From Taxillus chinensis (lineage: Eukaryota; Streptophyta; Magnoliopsida; Santalales; Loranthaceae), in the NCBI GenBank assembly GCA_023512835.1, contig CM042084.1:17246403-17310402 (forward strand): a DNA stretch of 64,000 bases, given 5' to 3'. Under the pieces are notes generated by a model. That model ran no database searches. It was given only the letters and a program-made list of their open reading frames with translations, and had not been told where the DNA came from. This document shows positions 20,380 to 33,060 of this stretch, piece after piece. The position numbers were made by a program, and so were the translations under genes. Each line of letters starts with the position of its first letter. Position 1 is the first letter of the stretch.

Positions 20380-20975
20380 TTAGTAGAATGTGTTGAAAAA
20401 CAAGATTGAATACATCCATTCTGCGTATGGCTTCCCCAAAGTCTTTCCTTGCCTTGGAAGTGGTCACCTAAGGTGGGTGGGATTGCTATTGTTTTGAGAG
20501 ATTGGAAGGGAGCTGTTGCTCAGTTGGTTCGCATTGCAGCTGACATGCCAGAGTCCACTGGTGGGCTTGCTTGTGTGCTAATTTTATCTCTTTTTCAGGG
20601 CTCTATGATGCACAATAGCCAAAATGCGGTCATGCAAAAGGTTATTCTTGTGCCCCCTATGATTAATGCAGCTGCTACATCTTTTGGCTCAGCATGAGAT
20701 GTACGATGGCAAAAGGTTATTCTTGTGCCCCCTTATCCTGGGACAGTCTCTGCAAGACTTTACCAACACAAATTTTGCAGAAACAATTAGGTAGGCCAAA
20801 GAAGGAATCCATTACTTGCACATTTAGGTATGGATATTTTGTAGTCAAATCAAATTTATCTTTATAAGATGCCTTTTTTGCCCAATGAAGAAGTTTGTGG
20901 ATATTATATGAACCCCTTGTGTAATATTGTAATTACATGCTAAACCATACAATAAATTGACAAGAAATAATTCGC
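20380..20975 (+). repeat. Module M1, copy 2
   Basis: Exon-like module reading NKIEYIHSAYGFPKVFPCL and LRDWKGAVAQLVRIAADMPE, followed by a T-rich cag acceptor-like tract and a second open stretch (MMHNSQNAVMQKVILVPPM). Relative to copy 3, the phrase aaaggttattcttgtgcccc is present a second time at about 20712-20732. It follows RLP scrap 1 directly, as copy 3 follows scrap 2. Confidence 0.5.
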
Positions 20976-21590
20976 TTTCTTTGGTTGGGAAATTTTGTCA
21001 TTAGGTGCATATTATTTTTATCTTGGATGCTTTGGTGTTGGTAAGCTTACTAACAAGCAGAAAAGCCAATTAAACGCGTGGACCGTGTGGTATGTGAGCA
21101 ACAAAATCTCCGAACACAGCAAAGTTAATTGACAAGAAATAATATCTGCATGGGTATAGGGCATATTATGCACGTTTGGAGAATATGGGCAAGGCACAGA
21201 AAAGGCAAGCATGTACATTTTAATTGTATGCTGGTCCAAGGCAGTTTCAAGCCAAATCCTTGGGAGCAAACATGCAGAAACCAGGTCCATGCCATAAAAA
21301 TACAGGAATTCAAGAGACCACATGCATCTAAGCAATCACTTCAGAGTTGCCCATGGCTTGCTTGAAAAACAAAACTTGTGCCGTTTATTTGGCTGAGTGC
21401 TTCAGTCGCCATACCGGTATATCGCAAGCCTGCTGCATTCTGGTGCAAACTTGGGTCCACATACCATTGCTTGCTTGACTCAAATGTCAAAGCTTTTGGC
21501 TGGTTGAATAAGAAAGAGTCGAGGAAAAACCAATATATCCAGATCAAACATGCAAGCAATAACTGATGTAAAAGAAGCACACGCGCATAT
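20975..21590. repeat. Module M2, copy 2
   Basis: Full-length copy. Minus-strand open frame 21580-21341 reads FNQPKALTFESSKQWYVDPS, GMATEALSQINGTSFVFQAS and stops after HGQL. It is followed by M3. Confidence 0.5.
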
Positions 21591-21603
21591 ATCCCTCTAA
21601 ACA

Positions 21604-23050
21604 GTGTTATAATTTTTCAACAAATGTAAACAAGCTTAGTTTGAAAGGTACTGTTTATTAATGATATAAGCAGATGTATGAGACAAAAAATATTCAGAAA
21701 AGATAATAACAATCCTCTCCTGCCTTTGGTTTTCCTGTGCGGTGATTTTTGGAAACTCCTATTTTTCTCTCCTTTTTTTTGTCTTATTTGCAGCTGCTGA
21801 AAACTCTACTTTTCTAAAAAAACACTATTCATGTTTCATGGGTATTGGGCCACTCTTCTGGAAAACAACATTTTCACACCCGTATTTATGAAGATGAGCG
21901 ATTTAAATGTATTATGACACGCCCATGGTTAATTGCTTTCGATGATTTTGTCTTTGTTTATTTCTTTTTGTTTTTACTTCCATCACACGCAACATGAGAA
22001 TAGAAGAAAAAACTTTAGCTATTTTTCTTCGTCCTCGTTGTATCAATCCAACAGGCGCTTTTGTTTTTGCCGAGCCTCTATTCTAAGTTCTAACACGATG
22101 ATGACATTTTAATTGGGCAAGGAAAGGAAACGTATGGAAATCGGAGAGTTCACATTCTGGGAGCCTTCCCTTGCATCAAGTATTTGTTTTGACACCTATC
22201 ATTTTCAGACCCACAACAATAGATATAGATGGGTGCAAAAACACGTGGTTGACCCACAAGTGGTCAGAGACGGACAAGTCACCTCCTCCTAACGCTATGT
22301 AAATGCAGTTTTGTGTAGAATGAGCGTTCTTCTGTTCCCATTTGTAAACATATAGAAAGCGGGAAGTCCTCACCAAACCAGGTTGTCTATGACTATGAAG
22401 CGCAAACACGAGGGGAGCATGGGTACGGAGTACCCACATCAATCTGTTTATTCTGATGCTGTAATATGTAACATAAAAATGATAAGGACATTGGTGTAGC
22501 AGACACAACTGGAAAATTTGTATATATTTTTAAATTAATTCAATATAAATTTTGAAAAAACATTTCTGATTATTGTTATAATATATTCATAAGTTAATAT
22601 GTATCATAAAACAAAACAAAAGGAACCATAAATAAAGGTATTTTATATATCAATACAAGAATAGAAGTATAGAACGTACAATAATTATATAAAAAATTTA
22701 AGCTCCAAAAATTGAACAAAATTTTATTGGTGAGCTCATACGAAATATTTAACTATCGTACAAAATATAAACAGCATTCAAGGCGACACGATTATGAACA
22801 TTTGAATGGTGAAATTGAAGAACACGTTTCTATCTGGTTCACATTCTCTAACCCAGACCAGACCCAGAGCAATGGTGGGCATGGAACACTAATTTAATTT
22901 CTGCGTAGGGGGGTTGCTTTGATAAATTTAAACAATCCACAATCAATATAATAGAATAAAAACCCAACAATTATAGTGCTTCACTAATTTTCATCCTCAT
23001 GCAGTCAAGCAATGATTATTTCGTACTCTTTTCTTTCTACTGGTTGAGCC
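21604..23050 (+). repeat. Module M3, upstream region of RLP-C
   Basis: Complete upstream module, closest to 33656-35000 and 49605-51000. It contains a long AT-rich part (about 22500-22780) absent upstream of RLP-A. Confidence 0.6.
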
Positions 23051-23057
23051 AAACGTA

Positions 23058-23132
23058 TCTTCGCTGTTTCCACGAAGGCATTTCCAAAATTATTAAAAAA
23101 TAGGGACGATCACCGCGTGCAGGGCTATAAAT
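23058..23132 (+). promoter_or_regulatory. RLP-C promoter: single repeat unit and TATA box
   Basis: One 25-bp unit (tgtttccacgaaggcatt) and a tataaat box at 23126-23132, 86 bp before the ATG at 23212. This is the shortest version of the promoter repeat in the array, and the leader lacks about 10 bp relative to the others. Confidence 0.65.
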
Positions 23133-23211
23133 AGTAAGTATCCCATATAATAAACATAACAGCCAGCTTTTACACAAATAAAATTAAAATCTCTTGAACA
23201 TGAAATTAATC

Positions 23212-26200
23212 ATGAGGAGCAAACCCACGACCAACGGCCTTGGGAGTGTTGATGGTGGTGGCAGCCTCCTTTTCTGGGCCATTTTTTTAATGACTGCGTG
23301 CCCCATTTTACTGTCCGTGTCTGTTGATGGGCTGTGCATTCCCAGGGAGAGGGAAGCCCTGTTGAGTTTCAAGCGAGGCCTCACCGATCCCTCCAACAGG
23401 CTCTCCTCCTGGGTGGAGGATAAGGATCCCCATGGCGATGCCGCGGACTGCTGCCATTGGCGTGGCGTTGTCTGCCACAATTCAACCGGCCACGTTCTTC
23501 AGCTCCGCCTCGGCTGTAAAGGAAGTACGTGTTGGGAAACGAAGGCGGCGTTGGGGGGTAAACTCAGTCCTTCTCTCCTGGATTTAAAGCACCTCACCCA
23601 TTTGGATCTCAGCTCCAACGACTTCCAAGGCATTCCAATCCCCCGTTTCCTGGGTTCACTTCAAAGATTGACATACCTTGACCTCTCTGACGGGGAGTTC
23701 GGGGGAATGATTCCTCAACCGCTCGGAAATCTCTCCAATTTGCATTCACTGGATCTCGGAGGTTCTGCGTTAAGGAGCGATAGTCTCGGGTGGGTTACAG
23801 GTTTGTCTGAACTCCAATACCTGGATTTGAGTGATGTAGATATGAGCAAGGCAATGGATTGGTTCCAGGCGACTAGCACACTCCCCTCCTTAAAACATCT
23901 TCGCCTGTCATCATGCGGAATCAGTAGTGCTCTCACAATTCCACCCACCACACTCCCCGTCCTTAACGTTTCGCATCTCTCTGTACTCGTTCTTTCCTCC
24001 AACAGTTTATCTGGTCCAATCCCAGTGGGCCTTGCCAACTTAACTGGCCTTACTACCCTTCGTCTGTCCGAGAACAGATTCAATTCTAGCATCCCCGAAT
24101 GCCTGTTTCATCTTAATAAACTCCAAGTCCTCCATCTTGGATCGAATTTGTTGGAGGGCGTCATTCCGGAGGGCATCTCGAACATGACTGCCCTCTCCAG
24201 TCTCGACCTAAGCTACAATTCCAAGCTTCAAGGGGCAGGGCACGAGCTGATTAAATCTTTGGGAAATCTTTGCAGATTCAGGGAACTTGGATTGTCAGGG
24301 ATAAAATTAGGTCGGGAGGCCTTCGATGCGGTCATGAGTTTATCCGGTTGCGTTCCACCCGGATTGGTCTTGTTGGAACTGAGTGAAACTCAGCTTACTG
24401 GCAAATTTGGTAACCTCGTCGATAAGCTAGCTGCTCAATCAAGTAACTTGGCCACCCTCGACCTTTCTTCAAATTCATTGCATGGTCCCATCCCAGAGTC
24501 CATTGGAAGACTTTCGTCACTGGAATACTTATTTCTCAGTGACAATCAACTCAACGGAACTCTTCCAGAATCACTCGGACAGCTCACTAGACTTCAGGGC
24601 CTGTCTATTTCTGACAACCAATTGACGGGAGATGTCACGCAAGCTCATTTTTCCAACCTCACGGAACTCCAATATTTATTTGCATCCAGAAACAAGCTGA
24701 GTTTGAAAGTAGGTACCAAGTGGGTTCCTCCTTTTCAAATTCGGAATCTGAAACTAGATTCTTGGCAGATTGGCCCTCTATTTCCCCAATGCTTCAATCA
24801 CAAAAGCATTTGTGGTCTTTACGGTTGTCTGGTGTAGGAATATCAAGCACGGTTCCCGACTGGTTTCTAAAGTCTTCTCCCCACTGCTATTACTATAATC
24901 TCTCTAACAATCAAATCTATGGAGATATCAGTAAATTTGTGCAGTCCGTTTTGAAGGCCGACACAATCATTGACCTTGGTTCCAATCAACTTAGGGGCCC
25001 CTTACCCCCCATATCACCCCTTGTAGCTGCATTAGATCTATCTAATAATTCCATTTCTGGTTCCATTTCCGACTTCCTATGTCACAAACCAAGTGAGCCG
25101 AACCATTTGAAGTTTCTAAATCTCAAAAAAAATAATATGTCAGGAGAAATTTCTGATTGTTGGATGAACTGGAAATCATTGATCTTCATAAATTTTGACA
25201 ACAATGAGTTCACAGGTCAGATTCCAAGCTCCATTCAATCTTTAGGCGATCTCCACTCAATATACTTGCGCAACAATCACTTCGAAGGAGAATTACCAAC
25301 TTCTCTGAGTAATTGTAAATCTCTTGTTGTCATGGACCTTGCGGGAAATGATTTTTTGGGGAGGATACCTTCTTGGATGGGGGAAAGATTTACTAACATG
25401 GCATTTCTTAGTTTGCGCTCAAACAAATTTTTTGGAAACATTCCCCGACAACTTTGTGCCCTTACATCCCTTCAAGTATTAGACCTTGCTCATAATAATC
25501 TCTCCGGAACCATCCCTACATGCTTCAATAACTTTACTGCCATGACCATTCATCATAATTCAAGTAGGATTCCAATTTCTTCCAATGTTACTGTTAAGGA
25601 CTCTGGGTCTATAGTGATTGTTATCATGCAATTGGTTTTGGACCATGCATTTATTGTGGCGAAGGGTAGGACTGATGAATATAGTACAATTCTTGGTTTG
25701 ATGACATTAATGGACCTTTCCAATAATTCCTTGTCTGGAGAGATTCCAAAGGAAGTAACAAATCTCACAAGCTTGAGATATTTGATATTGTCCTATAATC
25801 ATTTGACTAGTCCAATTCCCGAGACATTGGGGGCGATGAAAGTGTTAGAATCTATTGATTTTTCCTCAAATCAATTATTTGGAAGGATTCCTTTCAGCAT
25901 ATCTGATTTAACATCCATAAATCATTTCAATGTATCCAATAATAACTTGAAGGGGAAGATTCCATTGAGCACTCAACTTCAAAGCTTTAATGCTTCTAGT
26001 TTCTCTGGAAATCATCTTTGTGGGCTTCCATTGAATGATATTTGTAGTAGTGCATCAACCTGGGGTGAAATTGGACAAAGAAATAAAGACAAAGGAGTGG
26101 AAGTGGAATGGTTATGCAAGAGCACGAGCATGGTCATTGGTTTCATTATTGGATTTTGGTTTGTGTGGGCTCCTCTGCTATTCAAAAAGTCATGGAGATA

Positions 26201-26270
26201 TGCATACTTTGGATCACTTGAAAGGATCATTCTAAACAACTATTATTTAGACATTTTTATTTCCAAATAA
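23212..26270 (+). pseudogene. RLP-C, LRR receptor-like protein with one frameshift
   Basis: Same architecture as RLP-B: signal peptide, LRRNT with the shorter [12 protein letters not shown] loop, LRRs, island domain (DHAFIVAKGRTDEY), LRRCT with both cysteines (NHLCGLPLNDIC), GFIIGFWFVWAPLLF helix and a tail ending YYLDIFISK. The only visible lesion is one missing G at 24791: tttccccaatgcttc versus tttccccaatggcttc in the paralogs. It sends the frame to a stop at 24835. The second half is open to 26268. I take the ATG at 23212, which aligns with all paralogs (MRSKPTT); an upstream in-frame ATG lies at 23200. A single indel could be a real recent lesion or a base-calling error. If it is an error, this is a third intact receptor. 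Confidence 0.85.
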
Positions 26271-27640
26271 AAACGTAATCGTAGATTTGCATTCTAAGAT
26301 GAAAATTAATATTTTGTATTATTTTATATATGCAATGATAAAAGTAGTATATGATTAGTCCCGTCCCCCCAAATTTTTGAGTCCTCTTATTTGTGCTACG
26401 CTGCATAGCCTACGCATTATTAAATAATAATGAAATATACTTGCTATGGCACCCTTACTTTCAAAATGACTCAAAGCCAATGGTTTTGCATTTATTCTCC
26501 ACTGCTGATGCAATGTACTCCCTCAAACATAAGAAATATATACTTTCCATTCACAAAAGTGACGATGATGAGTTTTGTGAAGGTGTAAAAAATATATTTG
26601 TTGTCATTTTTCCATTTCTTCTTTGCAAATTGCACAGCAATAATCCTAAAAACAAAGATACTCCAATCTTCAGATACGTCTGTTCATTGTATTGGGGGGC
26701 CTCCAACTTGACGGCTGCACAAGACCAGGGAGTAACTCTGGTTGAGAGGATCTGGCCAGCAAGATGTAAATGGTGATATAGTTCTATTTTCCACGCATAA
26801 AATTATATTGTTACTCTTATAAAGGAATTAGCAAGTCTCATAGGCATTTTGTTATATTTAGATTCAATTCGACATTATAATTCATTTCAATGTATGAAGT
26901 GATAACTTGGTGGAGAGAAAAAAGCCTTTCATTGAGCACTCGATCGACTTCAATGCTTAAAAACCTTTTTTACGGAATTGCTCCCAGGAATAACGTCTGC
27001 CAATGTATTTACATTATATGAACACCTTTTTTTTTTACCGTTTTGTTTATTTTTTTCAAAAATAAAAGTTGAAGAATTAATACAAACATACGCTTGAAGT
27101 AAAACAATATCACCTTTTTCTTGTGACGTTTTGTTGCGTGACAGAGCAGCAGCATCGCCACCTTGTGGCTGGGTCCAACAAAAATATAGTAGAGTTTAAA
27201 TTTGATTTCATATTTTATATATTTTAAAATTATTTAAATTAATTTTTTAATGTTTACATAGGTCGTGATTTTATAAAATATACACATGAATTTAAGTATC
27301 ACTGTACATATTTTTGATTGACCTTTTTCTTTATTTTAATCTATAGGAATCAAAAATAGGATTTTGAGCGGAAATTAGGGAAAAAAAAACTTTTTATGTT
27401 TTTTCTACCTAAATTTTAAAATTATACAAATTACGCATTCTATTCCACGGAACGTTTTTCAACCAAATGTGACTTTAAATAATCACTATGAGTTTTCGAA
27501 AAATAATTTCTTCATTGTCTTAATTTCGATAGAATTAGAAAAATAATCGGTGAAAAACTAATTCTTGTTCAATAAAAAATATTAGTATATTTATATGAAA
27601 AATATTAGTATATTTATAAATATTTGTGTGCTGGTACAAG
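26271..27640 (+). repeat. 3' module after RLP-C
   Basis: Long copy of the AT-rich 3' flank, with landmarks cattgagcactcgatcgac and agcatcgccaccttgtggct. About 26690-26800 (tattggggggcctccaactt and following) is not seen in the other units and may be a small insert. No gene. Confidence 0.45.
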
Positions 27641-27990
27641 GCAGTTCAAGGCAACCCCTCGGGAGCAAACATGCAGATCAAGCCAGGTCCATGCCATAAA
27701 AATACGGGAATTCTAGAGATCACATGCATCTAAGCAATCACTTCAGAGTTGCCCATGGCTTGCTTGAAAAACAAAACTTGTGCCGTTTATTTGGCTGAGT
27801 GCTTCAGTCACCATACCGATATATCGCAAGCCTGCCGCATGCTGGTGCAAACTTGGGTCCACATACCATTGCTTGCTTGACTCAAATGCCAAAGCTTTTG
27901 GCTGGTTGAATAAGAAAGAATCGAGGAAAAACCAATACATCCAGATCAAACATGCAAGCAATAACTGATGTAAAAGAAGCACACCCGCAT
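27640..27990. repeat. Module M2, copy 3 (left-truncated)
   Basis: Begins abruptly in the middle of M2 at about 27630, joined to the 3' module of RLP-C. The minus frame 28006-27743 is open (FESSKQWYVDPSLHQHAAGL) and has the conserved stop. Confidence 0.5.
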
Positions 27991-28005
27991 ATGTCCCGCT
28001 AAACA

Positions 28006-28115
28006 ATGTTATAATTTTTCAACAAATGTAAACAAGTTTAGTTTGAAAGGTACTGTTTATTAATGATATAAGCAGATGTATGAGACAAAAAATATTCAGA
28101 AAAGATAATAACAAT
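28006..28115 (+). repeat. Module M3, first 110 bp only
   Basis: Starts like the other M3 copies (caacaaatgtaaacaagttt to aaaagataataacaatcctc) and stops where LTR-like sequence begins. The rest of M3, the promoter repeats, the TATA box and the first half of the RLP gene are missing. Confidence 0.6.
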
Positions 28116-28230
28116 CCTCTTATATAGTGAAGCAGGCCCAAAAAGGTCACAATGCGTTTTAAAGCCGTGCGGGCCGATGTGGCGAGCCCAAAGCGGACAA
28201 TATTGTGACATGCGGGCGGGCCTGCGTCTT
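28116..28230. mobile_element. TRIM/LTR-like fragment
   Basis: Contains gagcccaaagcggacaatat, a phrase I associate with the LTR ends of small plant LTR (TRIM) elements, in a GC-rich stretch unlike its surroundings. It joins truncated M3 on the left to mid-LRR sequence of RLP-D on the right, so it may mark the deletion joint. No paired LTR or target duplication is visible. Confidence 0.45.
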
Positions 28231-30319
28231 GACCAGATCCTAACAGAAGGCATCAGAAACATGACTGCCCTCTCTAGCCTCGACCTAAGCAACAATTCCA
28301 AGCTTGAAGGGGTAGGGCACGTGCTGATTAAATCTTTGGGAAATCTTTGCAGCTTGAGTGAACTTGCATTATCAGGGATAAAATTAGGCCAGGAGGGCTT
28401 CGAAGCTTTTGTGAGTTTATCCAGTTGCGCTGATTTGGTCTACTTGAAACTGGATGAAACTCAGCTTACTGGCAAATTTGGTAACCTCATTGATAAGCTA
28501 GCTGCTCAATCTAATAACTTGGCCTCTCTCAACCTTAATTCAAATTCACTGTATGGTCCCATCCCAGAGTCCATTGGAAGATTGTCGTCACTGGAATTCT
28601 TATCTGTCCACCACAATCAACTCAACGAAACTCTTCCAGAATCACTCGGACAGCTCACTAGACTTCGAGAGTTGTATATTTTTGAGAACCAATTGATGGG
28701 AGATGTCTCGCAAGCTCACTTTTCCAACCTCACCAAACTCCAATATTTCTCCGCACCAAGAAACAAGCTAAGTTTGAAAGTAGGTCCCTAATGGGTTCCT
28801 CTTTTTCAACTTAAATCGCTGGATCTAGATTCATGGCAGATTGGCCCTCGATTTCCCCAATGGCTTCAATCACAAAAGCACTTAGTGTTGTTACGGTTGT
28901 CTGGTGTAGGAATATCAAGCAACATCCCCGACTGGTTTCAAAACTCTTCTCCCAATTGTCGTTACTATAATCTCTCTCACAATCAAATCCAGGGAGGTAT
29001 CAGTAAATTTGTGCAGTCCTATTTCCCTGTCGATACAGTCATTGACCTTGGTTCCAATCGACTTAGTGGCCCGTTACCCCCAATATCACCCCATGTAGTG
29101 ATATTATATTTATCTAATAATCAATTTTCTGGATCCATCTCTCACTTCCTATGCCACAAACCAAGTGAGCAGAACCATTTAGAGCTTCTCGATCTTGGAA
29201 AAAATAATATGTATGGAGAAATTTCTGATTGTTTGATGAACTGGAGATCATTGATCATTATAAATTTTGAATACAATGAGTTCACAGGTCAAATTCCAAG
29301 CTCCATCCAATCTTTAGGTCATCTCCACTCATTGTACCTGCGCTATAATCACTTCCAAGGAGAATTGCCCACTTCTATGAGTAATTGTAAATCTCTAGTT
29401 GTCATGGATCTTGAGGGAAATGATTTTTGGGGGAGGATACATTCTTGGATGGGGGAAAGGCTTGTTGCCCTTAAAGTTCTTAACTTGGGCTCAAACAGAT
29501 TTTTTGGAAAAATTCCCTACCAACTATGTGCCCTTACATCCCTTCAAGTACTAGACCTTGCTCATAACAATCTCTCCGGGAGCATCCCTACATGTTTCAT
29601 TAACTTTACTGCCATGACCATTAATCATAATTCAAGGGAGATTCGGAATTTTTTTGAAGCTACTTTCGTGGACTCTCTACTTTTCACGGGGGGTGCTATC
29701 AGGGCTTTTGTATTGGACCATGCATTTATTGCAATGAAGGATAGGACAGACGAATATAATACAATTCTTGGTTTGGTGACATCTATGGACCTTTCAAATA
29801 ATTTGTTGTCGGGAGAGATTCCACCAGGATTAACAAATCTCAAAGCCTTGCGATCTTTGAATCTGTCCTATAATCATTTGACTGGTTCAATTCCGAAGAC
29901 ATTGGGAGCGATGAAAGTGATGTATTGATTTTTCCTCAAACCAATTATCTGGTGGGATTCCTTTAAGCATATCTGATTTAACATCCTTACATGATTTTAA
30001 GTTATCCAATAATAACTTGAAGGGGAAGATTCCATTGAGCACTCAACTTCAAAGCTTAAATGCTTCTAGTTTTTCTGGAAATCAACTTTGTGGGCTTCCA
30101 TTGAATAACATTTGTAGTGATGCATCAACAAGGGATGAAATTGAACAAGGAAATAGAGAGGAAGGAGTGGAAGTGGAATGGTTAGGCATGGGCATGAGCA
30201 TGGTCATTGGTTTTATTATTGGATTTTGGTGTGTGTGGGCTCTTTTGCTGATCAAAAAGTCTTGGAGACATGCATACTTTGGATCACTTGAAAGGATCAT
30301 TCTAGACAACTATTACTAA
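28231..30319 (+). pseudogene. RLP-D, 5'-truncated LRR receptor-like protein
   Basis: Begins in mid-gene at the EGIRNMTALSSLDLS repeat; signal peptide, LRRNT and the first dozen or so LRRs are gone. A TAA at 28789-28791 replaces AAA of the paralogs (one base change in KVGPKWVP). The same frame then runs to about 29922, where 5 bp are missing relative to paralogs in the GAMKVIESIDFS region, giving a stop at 29926. Downstream, 30017-30319 keeps the LRRCT (NQLCGLPLNNIC), the membrane helix (MVIGFIIGFWCVWALLL) and part of the tail, ending at a TAA where paralogs have TTA. It is closest to RLP-F (shared [19 protein letters not shown]). No promoter is present; not functional. Confidence 0.9.
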
Positions 30320-31360
30320 AATATTTTTATTTCCAAATAACAATATAACTGTAAATTTATATTGTAAGATCAAAATCAATATTTTATATTTGTTCAAGTT
30401 TGTATTATTATATATATGCAGTGATAAAAGTAGTATATCATCATTGATATGAATAATTCATTTTTGCCTAAATTATATTATTAACCTTATAAAGAAATTG
30501 CATGTCTCATACCCATTTTATTTATTATATCTAGATTCAATTTGACATTCACAATTCATTTCAAGATATGAAGTGATAACTTGGTGGAGAAATAAAAGCC
30601 TTTCATTGAGCACTCGACTTCAATGCTTAAAAGCCGTTTTTTAAGGAATTGCTCCCAGAAATAACGTCTTCCAATTTATTTACATTATTCGAACACCTTT
30701 TTTTCGTTTTGTTTATTTTTCAAAAATAAAAGTTGAAGACTTCAAACATGTGCTTGAAGTAAAACAAGATCACCTTTTTCTCTTTGCCGTTTTGTTGCGA
30801 GATAGAGCAGCAGCATCGCCACCTTGAGGCTGGGTCCAACAAAAATATAGTAGAGTTTAAACTTGATTTAATATTTTTTATTTTTAAAATTCCAATATAT
30901 GGATATTATCAAGATACTAAGCACAGAGAAAACAGAACAAGGAAGAAGACTACGGAAAGATACAGTCGGAAACAAATCTGTCTTTATAACAAATAGTTAG
31001 TTACTAAAAAACTAACTATTACAACGTTCAGGTCAAACTGTCTTTATAAGCAGTCTAATATATGAGAAAAATAATCGGTGAAAAACTAATTCATGTGCCA
31101 TCAAAAATATTAGTATATTTTAATGAAAAATAATTATGTATTTAAAGTAATATAGACATTTGTTTTTTCATAGCTTTCTACGAAACTTCTCTTTATCATT
31201 CAAAAATTTATTTTTTAAATATTTAAAGAAAATAAAAAATCCTAAAATTCATAGGGTAACCAACCAAACAATGAAAAAAATAATTTCCGGGAAGATATAT
31301 TTTTTTCTTAATTCAAATTTATTTTTCATGAATAAATATATGGGAAAATCTTCTGGCAGG
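30320..31360 (+). repeat. 3' module after RLP-D
   Basis: AT-rich 3' flank as in the other units (cattgagcactcgacttcaa, agcatcgccaccttgaggct). About 30900-31060 (tactaagcacagagaaaaca and following) is not shared and may be a small insert. No gene. Confidence 0.45.
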
Positions 31361-31363
31361 TCA

Positions 31364-31388
31364 TGCCGTTTTTAATACAAAAACGGCA
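31364..31388. other. Perfect 10-bp inverted repeat (hairpin)
   Basis: tgccgttttt, then aatac, then aaaaacggca: ten paired bases with a 5-base loop. It sits exactly at the change from the AT-rich 3' module to the GC-rich segment that follows. Confidence 0.7.
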
Positions 31389-31696
31389 CCCAGTAGTAGG
31401 GAGCCACGTAAGTATCATATTTTCCCATTCCTTGAACCACGCCACAGAGGAACCTATCATCGGCTGAGTCCAACCGGGTCGCCGCCGCTTCCTCCCTTAA
31501 CGCGGTTCCCTCGGGCTCAAAGTTCAAGGGTTTTCGCGCGCTCGACTCCGGTGGACGAATGGACCGGGAAAACCAGTCCGTCCGCGCCACCGACCACCGT
31601 TGAGGTACATCTGGGAAACTGGAGCCACCCGATTTACAGCAGATTTGAGCTTCTTGATCTACCCGATCTGTCTTCAATAAAGGTAACTGTTTTTTG
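31389..31696. other. GC-rich unassigned segment
   Basis: Single-copy in the window. The + frame is open from about 31460 (RRRFLPLTRFPRAQSSRVFA to SHPIYSRFELLDLPDLSSIK) and followed by GTAACT. It looks like a captured leader or first exon, but I recognise no family. It joins RLP scrap 2 on the right. The minus-strand open frame across it (to 32007) is partly antisense to RLP sequence and is not credible. Confidence 0.3.
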
Positions 31697-32383
31697 TAAG
31701 ATATGATTTCTGGAACTAGACTCTTGGCAGAATATTGGCCCTCGATTTCCCTGATGGCTTCAATCACAAAGCACTTATTGTGGTTACGGTTGTCTGGTGT
31801 AGGAATATCAAGCACGATACCCGACTGGCTTCGAAAGTCTTTTCCCTGGTGCGGTCCGTTTTTGAAGTCGATACAGCCATTGACCTTTGTTCCAATCAAC
31901 GTAGTGGCCTGGCTCGTTACCCCCCATATCAACCCAACCCTTGTAGCTGCATTAGATCTAGCTAATAATTCCTTTTCTGGTTCTAATTCCCACTTCCTAT
32001 GCCACAAACCAAGTGAGCCGAACCATTTGATGTTTCAAAATCTTGGAAAAAATAATATGTCAGGCGAAATTTCTGATTGTTTGTTGAATTGGAGATTATT
32101 GCACTTCATAAATTTTGACAACAATGAGTTCACGGGTCAGATTCCAAGCTCCGTCCAATCTTTAGGTAATCTCCGGTCATTATATGTCATGGACCTTGCT
32201 GGAAATGCTTTTTTGGGGAAGCATACCATCTCTGATGGGGGAAAGATTTACATGCGCTCAAACAGATTTTTTTTTGAAAAATTCCCCGTCAATAACAATC
32301 TCTCTGGAAGCATCCCTACATGCTTCAGTAACTTCACTGCCATGACCATTGATCATGATTCAAGTGAGTTTTGGAATCCTTAA
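31697..32383 (+). pseudogene. RLP scrap 2
   Basis: Partial LRR region open for 226 codons, reading [58 protein letters not shown], with internal deletions (for example, LRRs missing after GNLRSLYVMDLAGNAFLG). It is sister to scrap 1 and, like it, runs into M1. No signal peptide, island domain, helix or promoter. Confidence 0.85.
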
Positions 32384-33060
32384 GAAGTTACTATTCATGG
32401 CTCTGTTTATGGCGAAGATGGTTCGATCACAGGCAGACTTGTGGATCTTTCGTTCTTCGGTTGATTCCCCTTCGAAGAATGTTTATGATGACTAGTAGAA
32501 TGTGCTGAAAAATAAGATTGAATACATCCATTCTGCAAATGGCTTCCCCAAAGTCTTTCCTTGCCTTAGGAAGTGGTCACCTAAGGTGGGTGGGATTGCT
32601 ATTGTTTTGAGAGATTGGAAGGGAGCTGTTGTTCAGTTGGTTCGCATCGCAGCTGACATGCCAGAGTCCACTGGTGGGCTGGCTTGTGTGCTAATTTTTA
32701 TCTCTTTTTCAGGGCTCTATGATGCACAATAGCCAAAATGCGGTCATGCAAAAGGTTATTCTTGTGCCCCCTATGATTAATGCAGCTGCTACATCTTTTG
32801 GCACAGCATGAGATGTACAACGGCAACCCGCTTATCCAGGGACAGTCTCTGCAAGACTTTACCAACACAAATTTTGAAAACAATTAAGTAGGCCGAAGAA
32901 GGAATCCATTACTTGTGCATTTAGGTGTAGATATTTTGTAGTCAAATCAAATTTATCTTTATAAGACGCCTTCTTTGTCCAATGAAGAAGTTTGTGGATA
33001 TTATATGAACCCCTTGTGTAATACTGTAATTACATGCTAAACCATACAATATAGTTCTTT
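32384..33060 (+). repeat. Module M1, copy 3
   Basis: Starts with about 110 bp shared with 20265-20380 (ttcgttcttcggttgattcc), then the exon-like NKIEYIHSANGFPKVFPCL and LRDWKGAVVQLVRIAADMPE, a T-rich cag, and ggctctatgatgcacaatag. Family unknown. Confidence 0.5.

Noticed and set aside
31372..32007. Minus-strand 211-codon open frame
   Set aside because: Its C-terminal half overlays an unassigned GC-rich segment and its N-terminal half is antisense to RLP scrap 2; no domain is recognisable.
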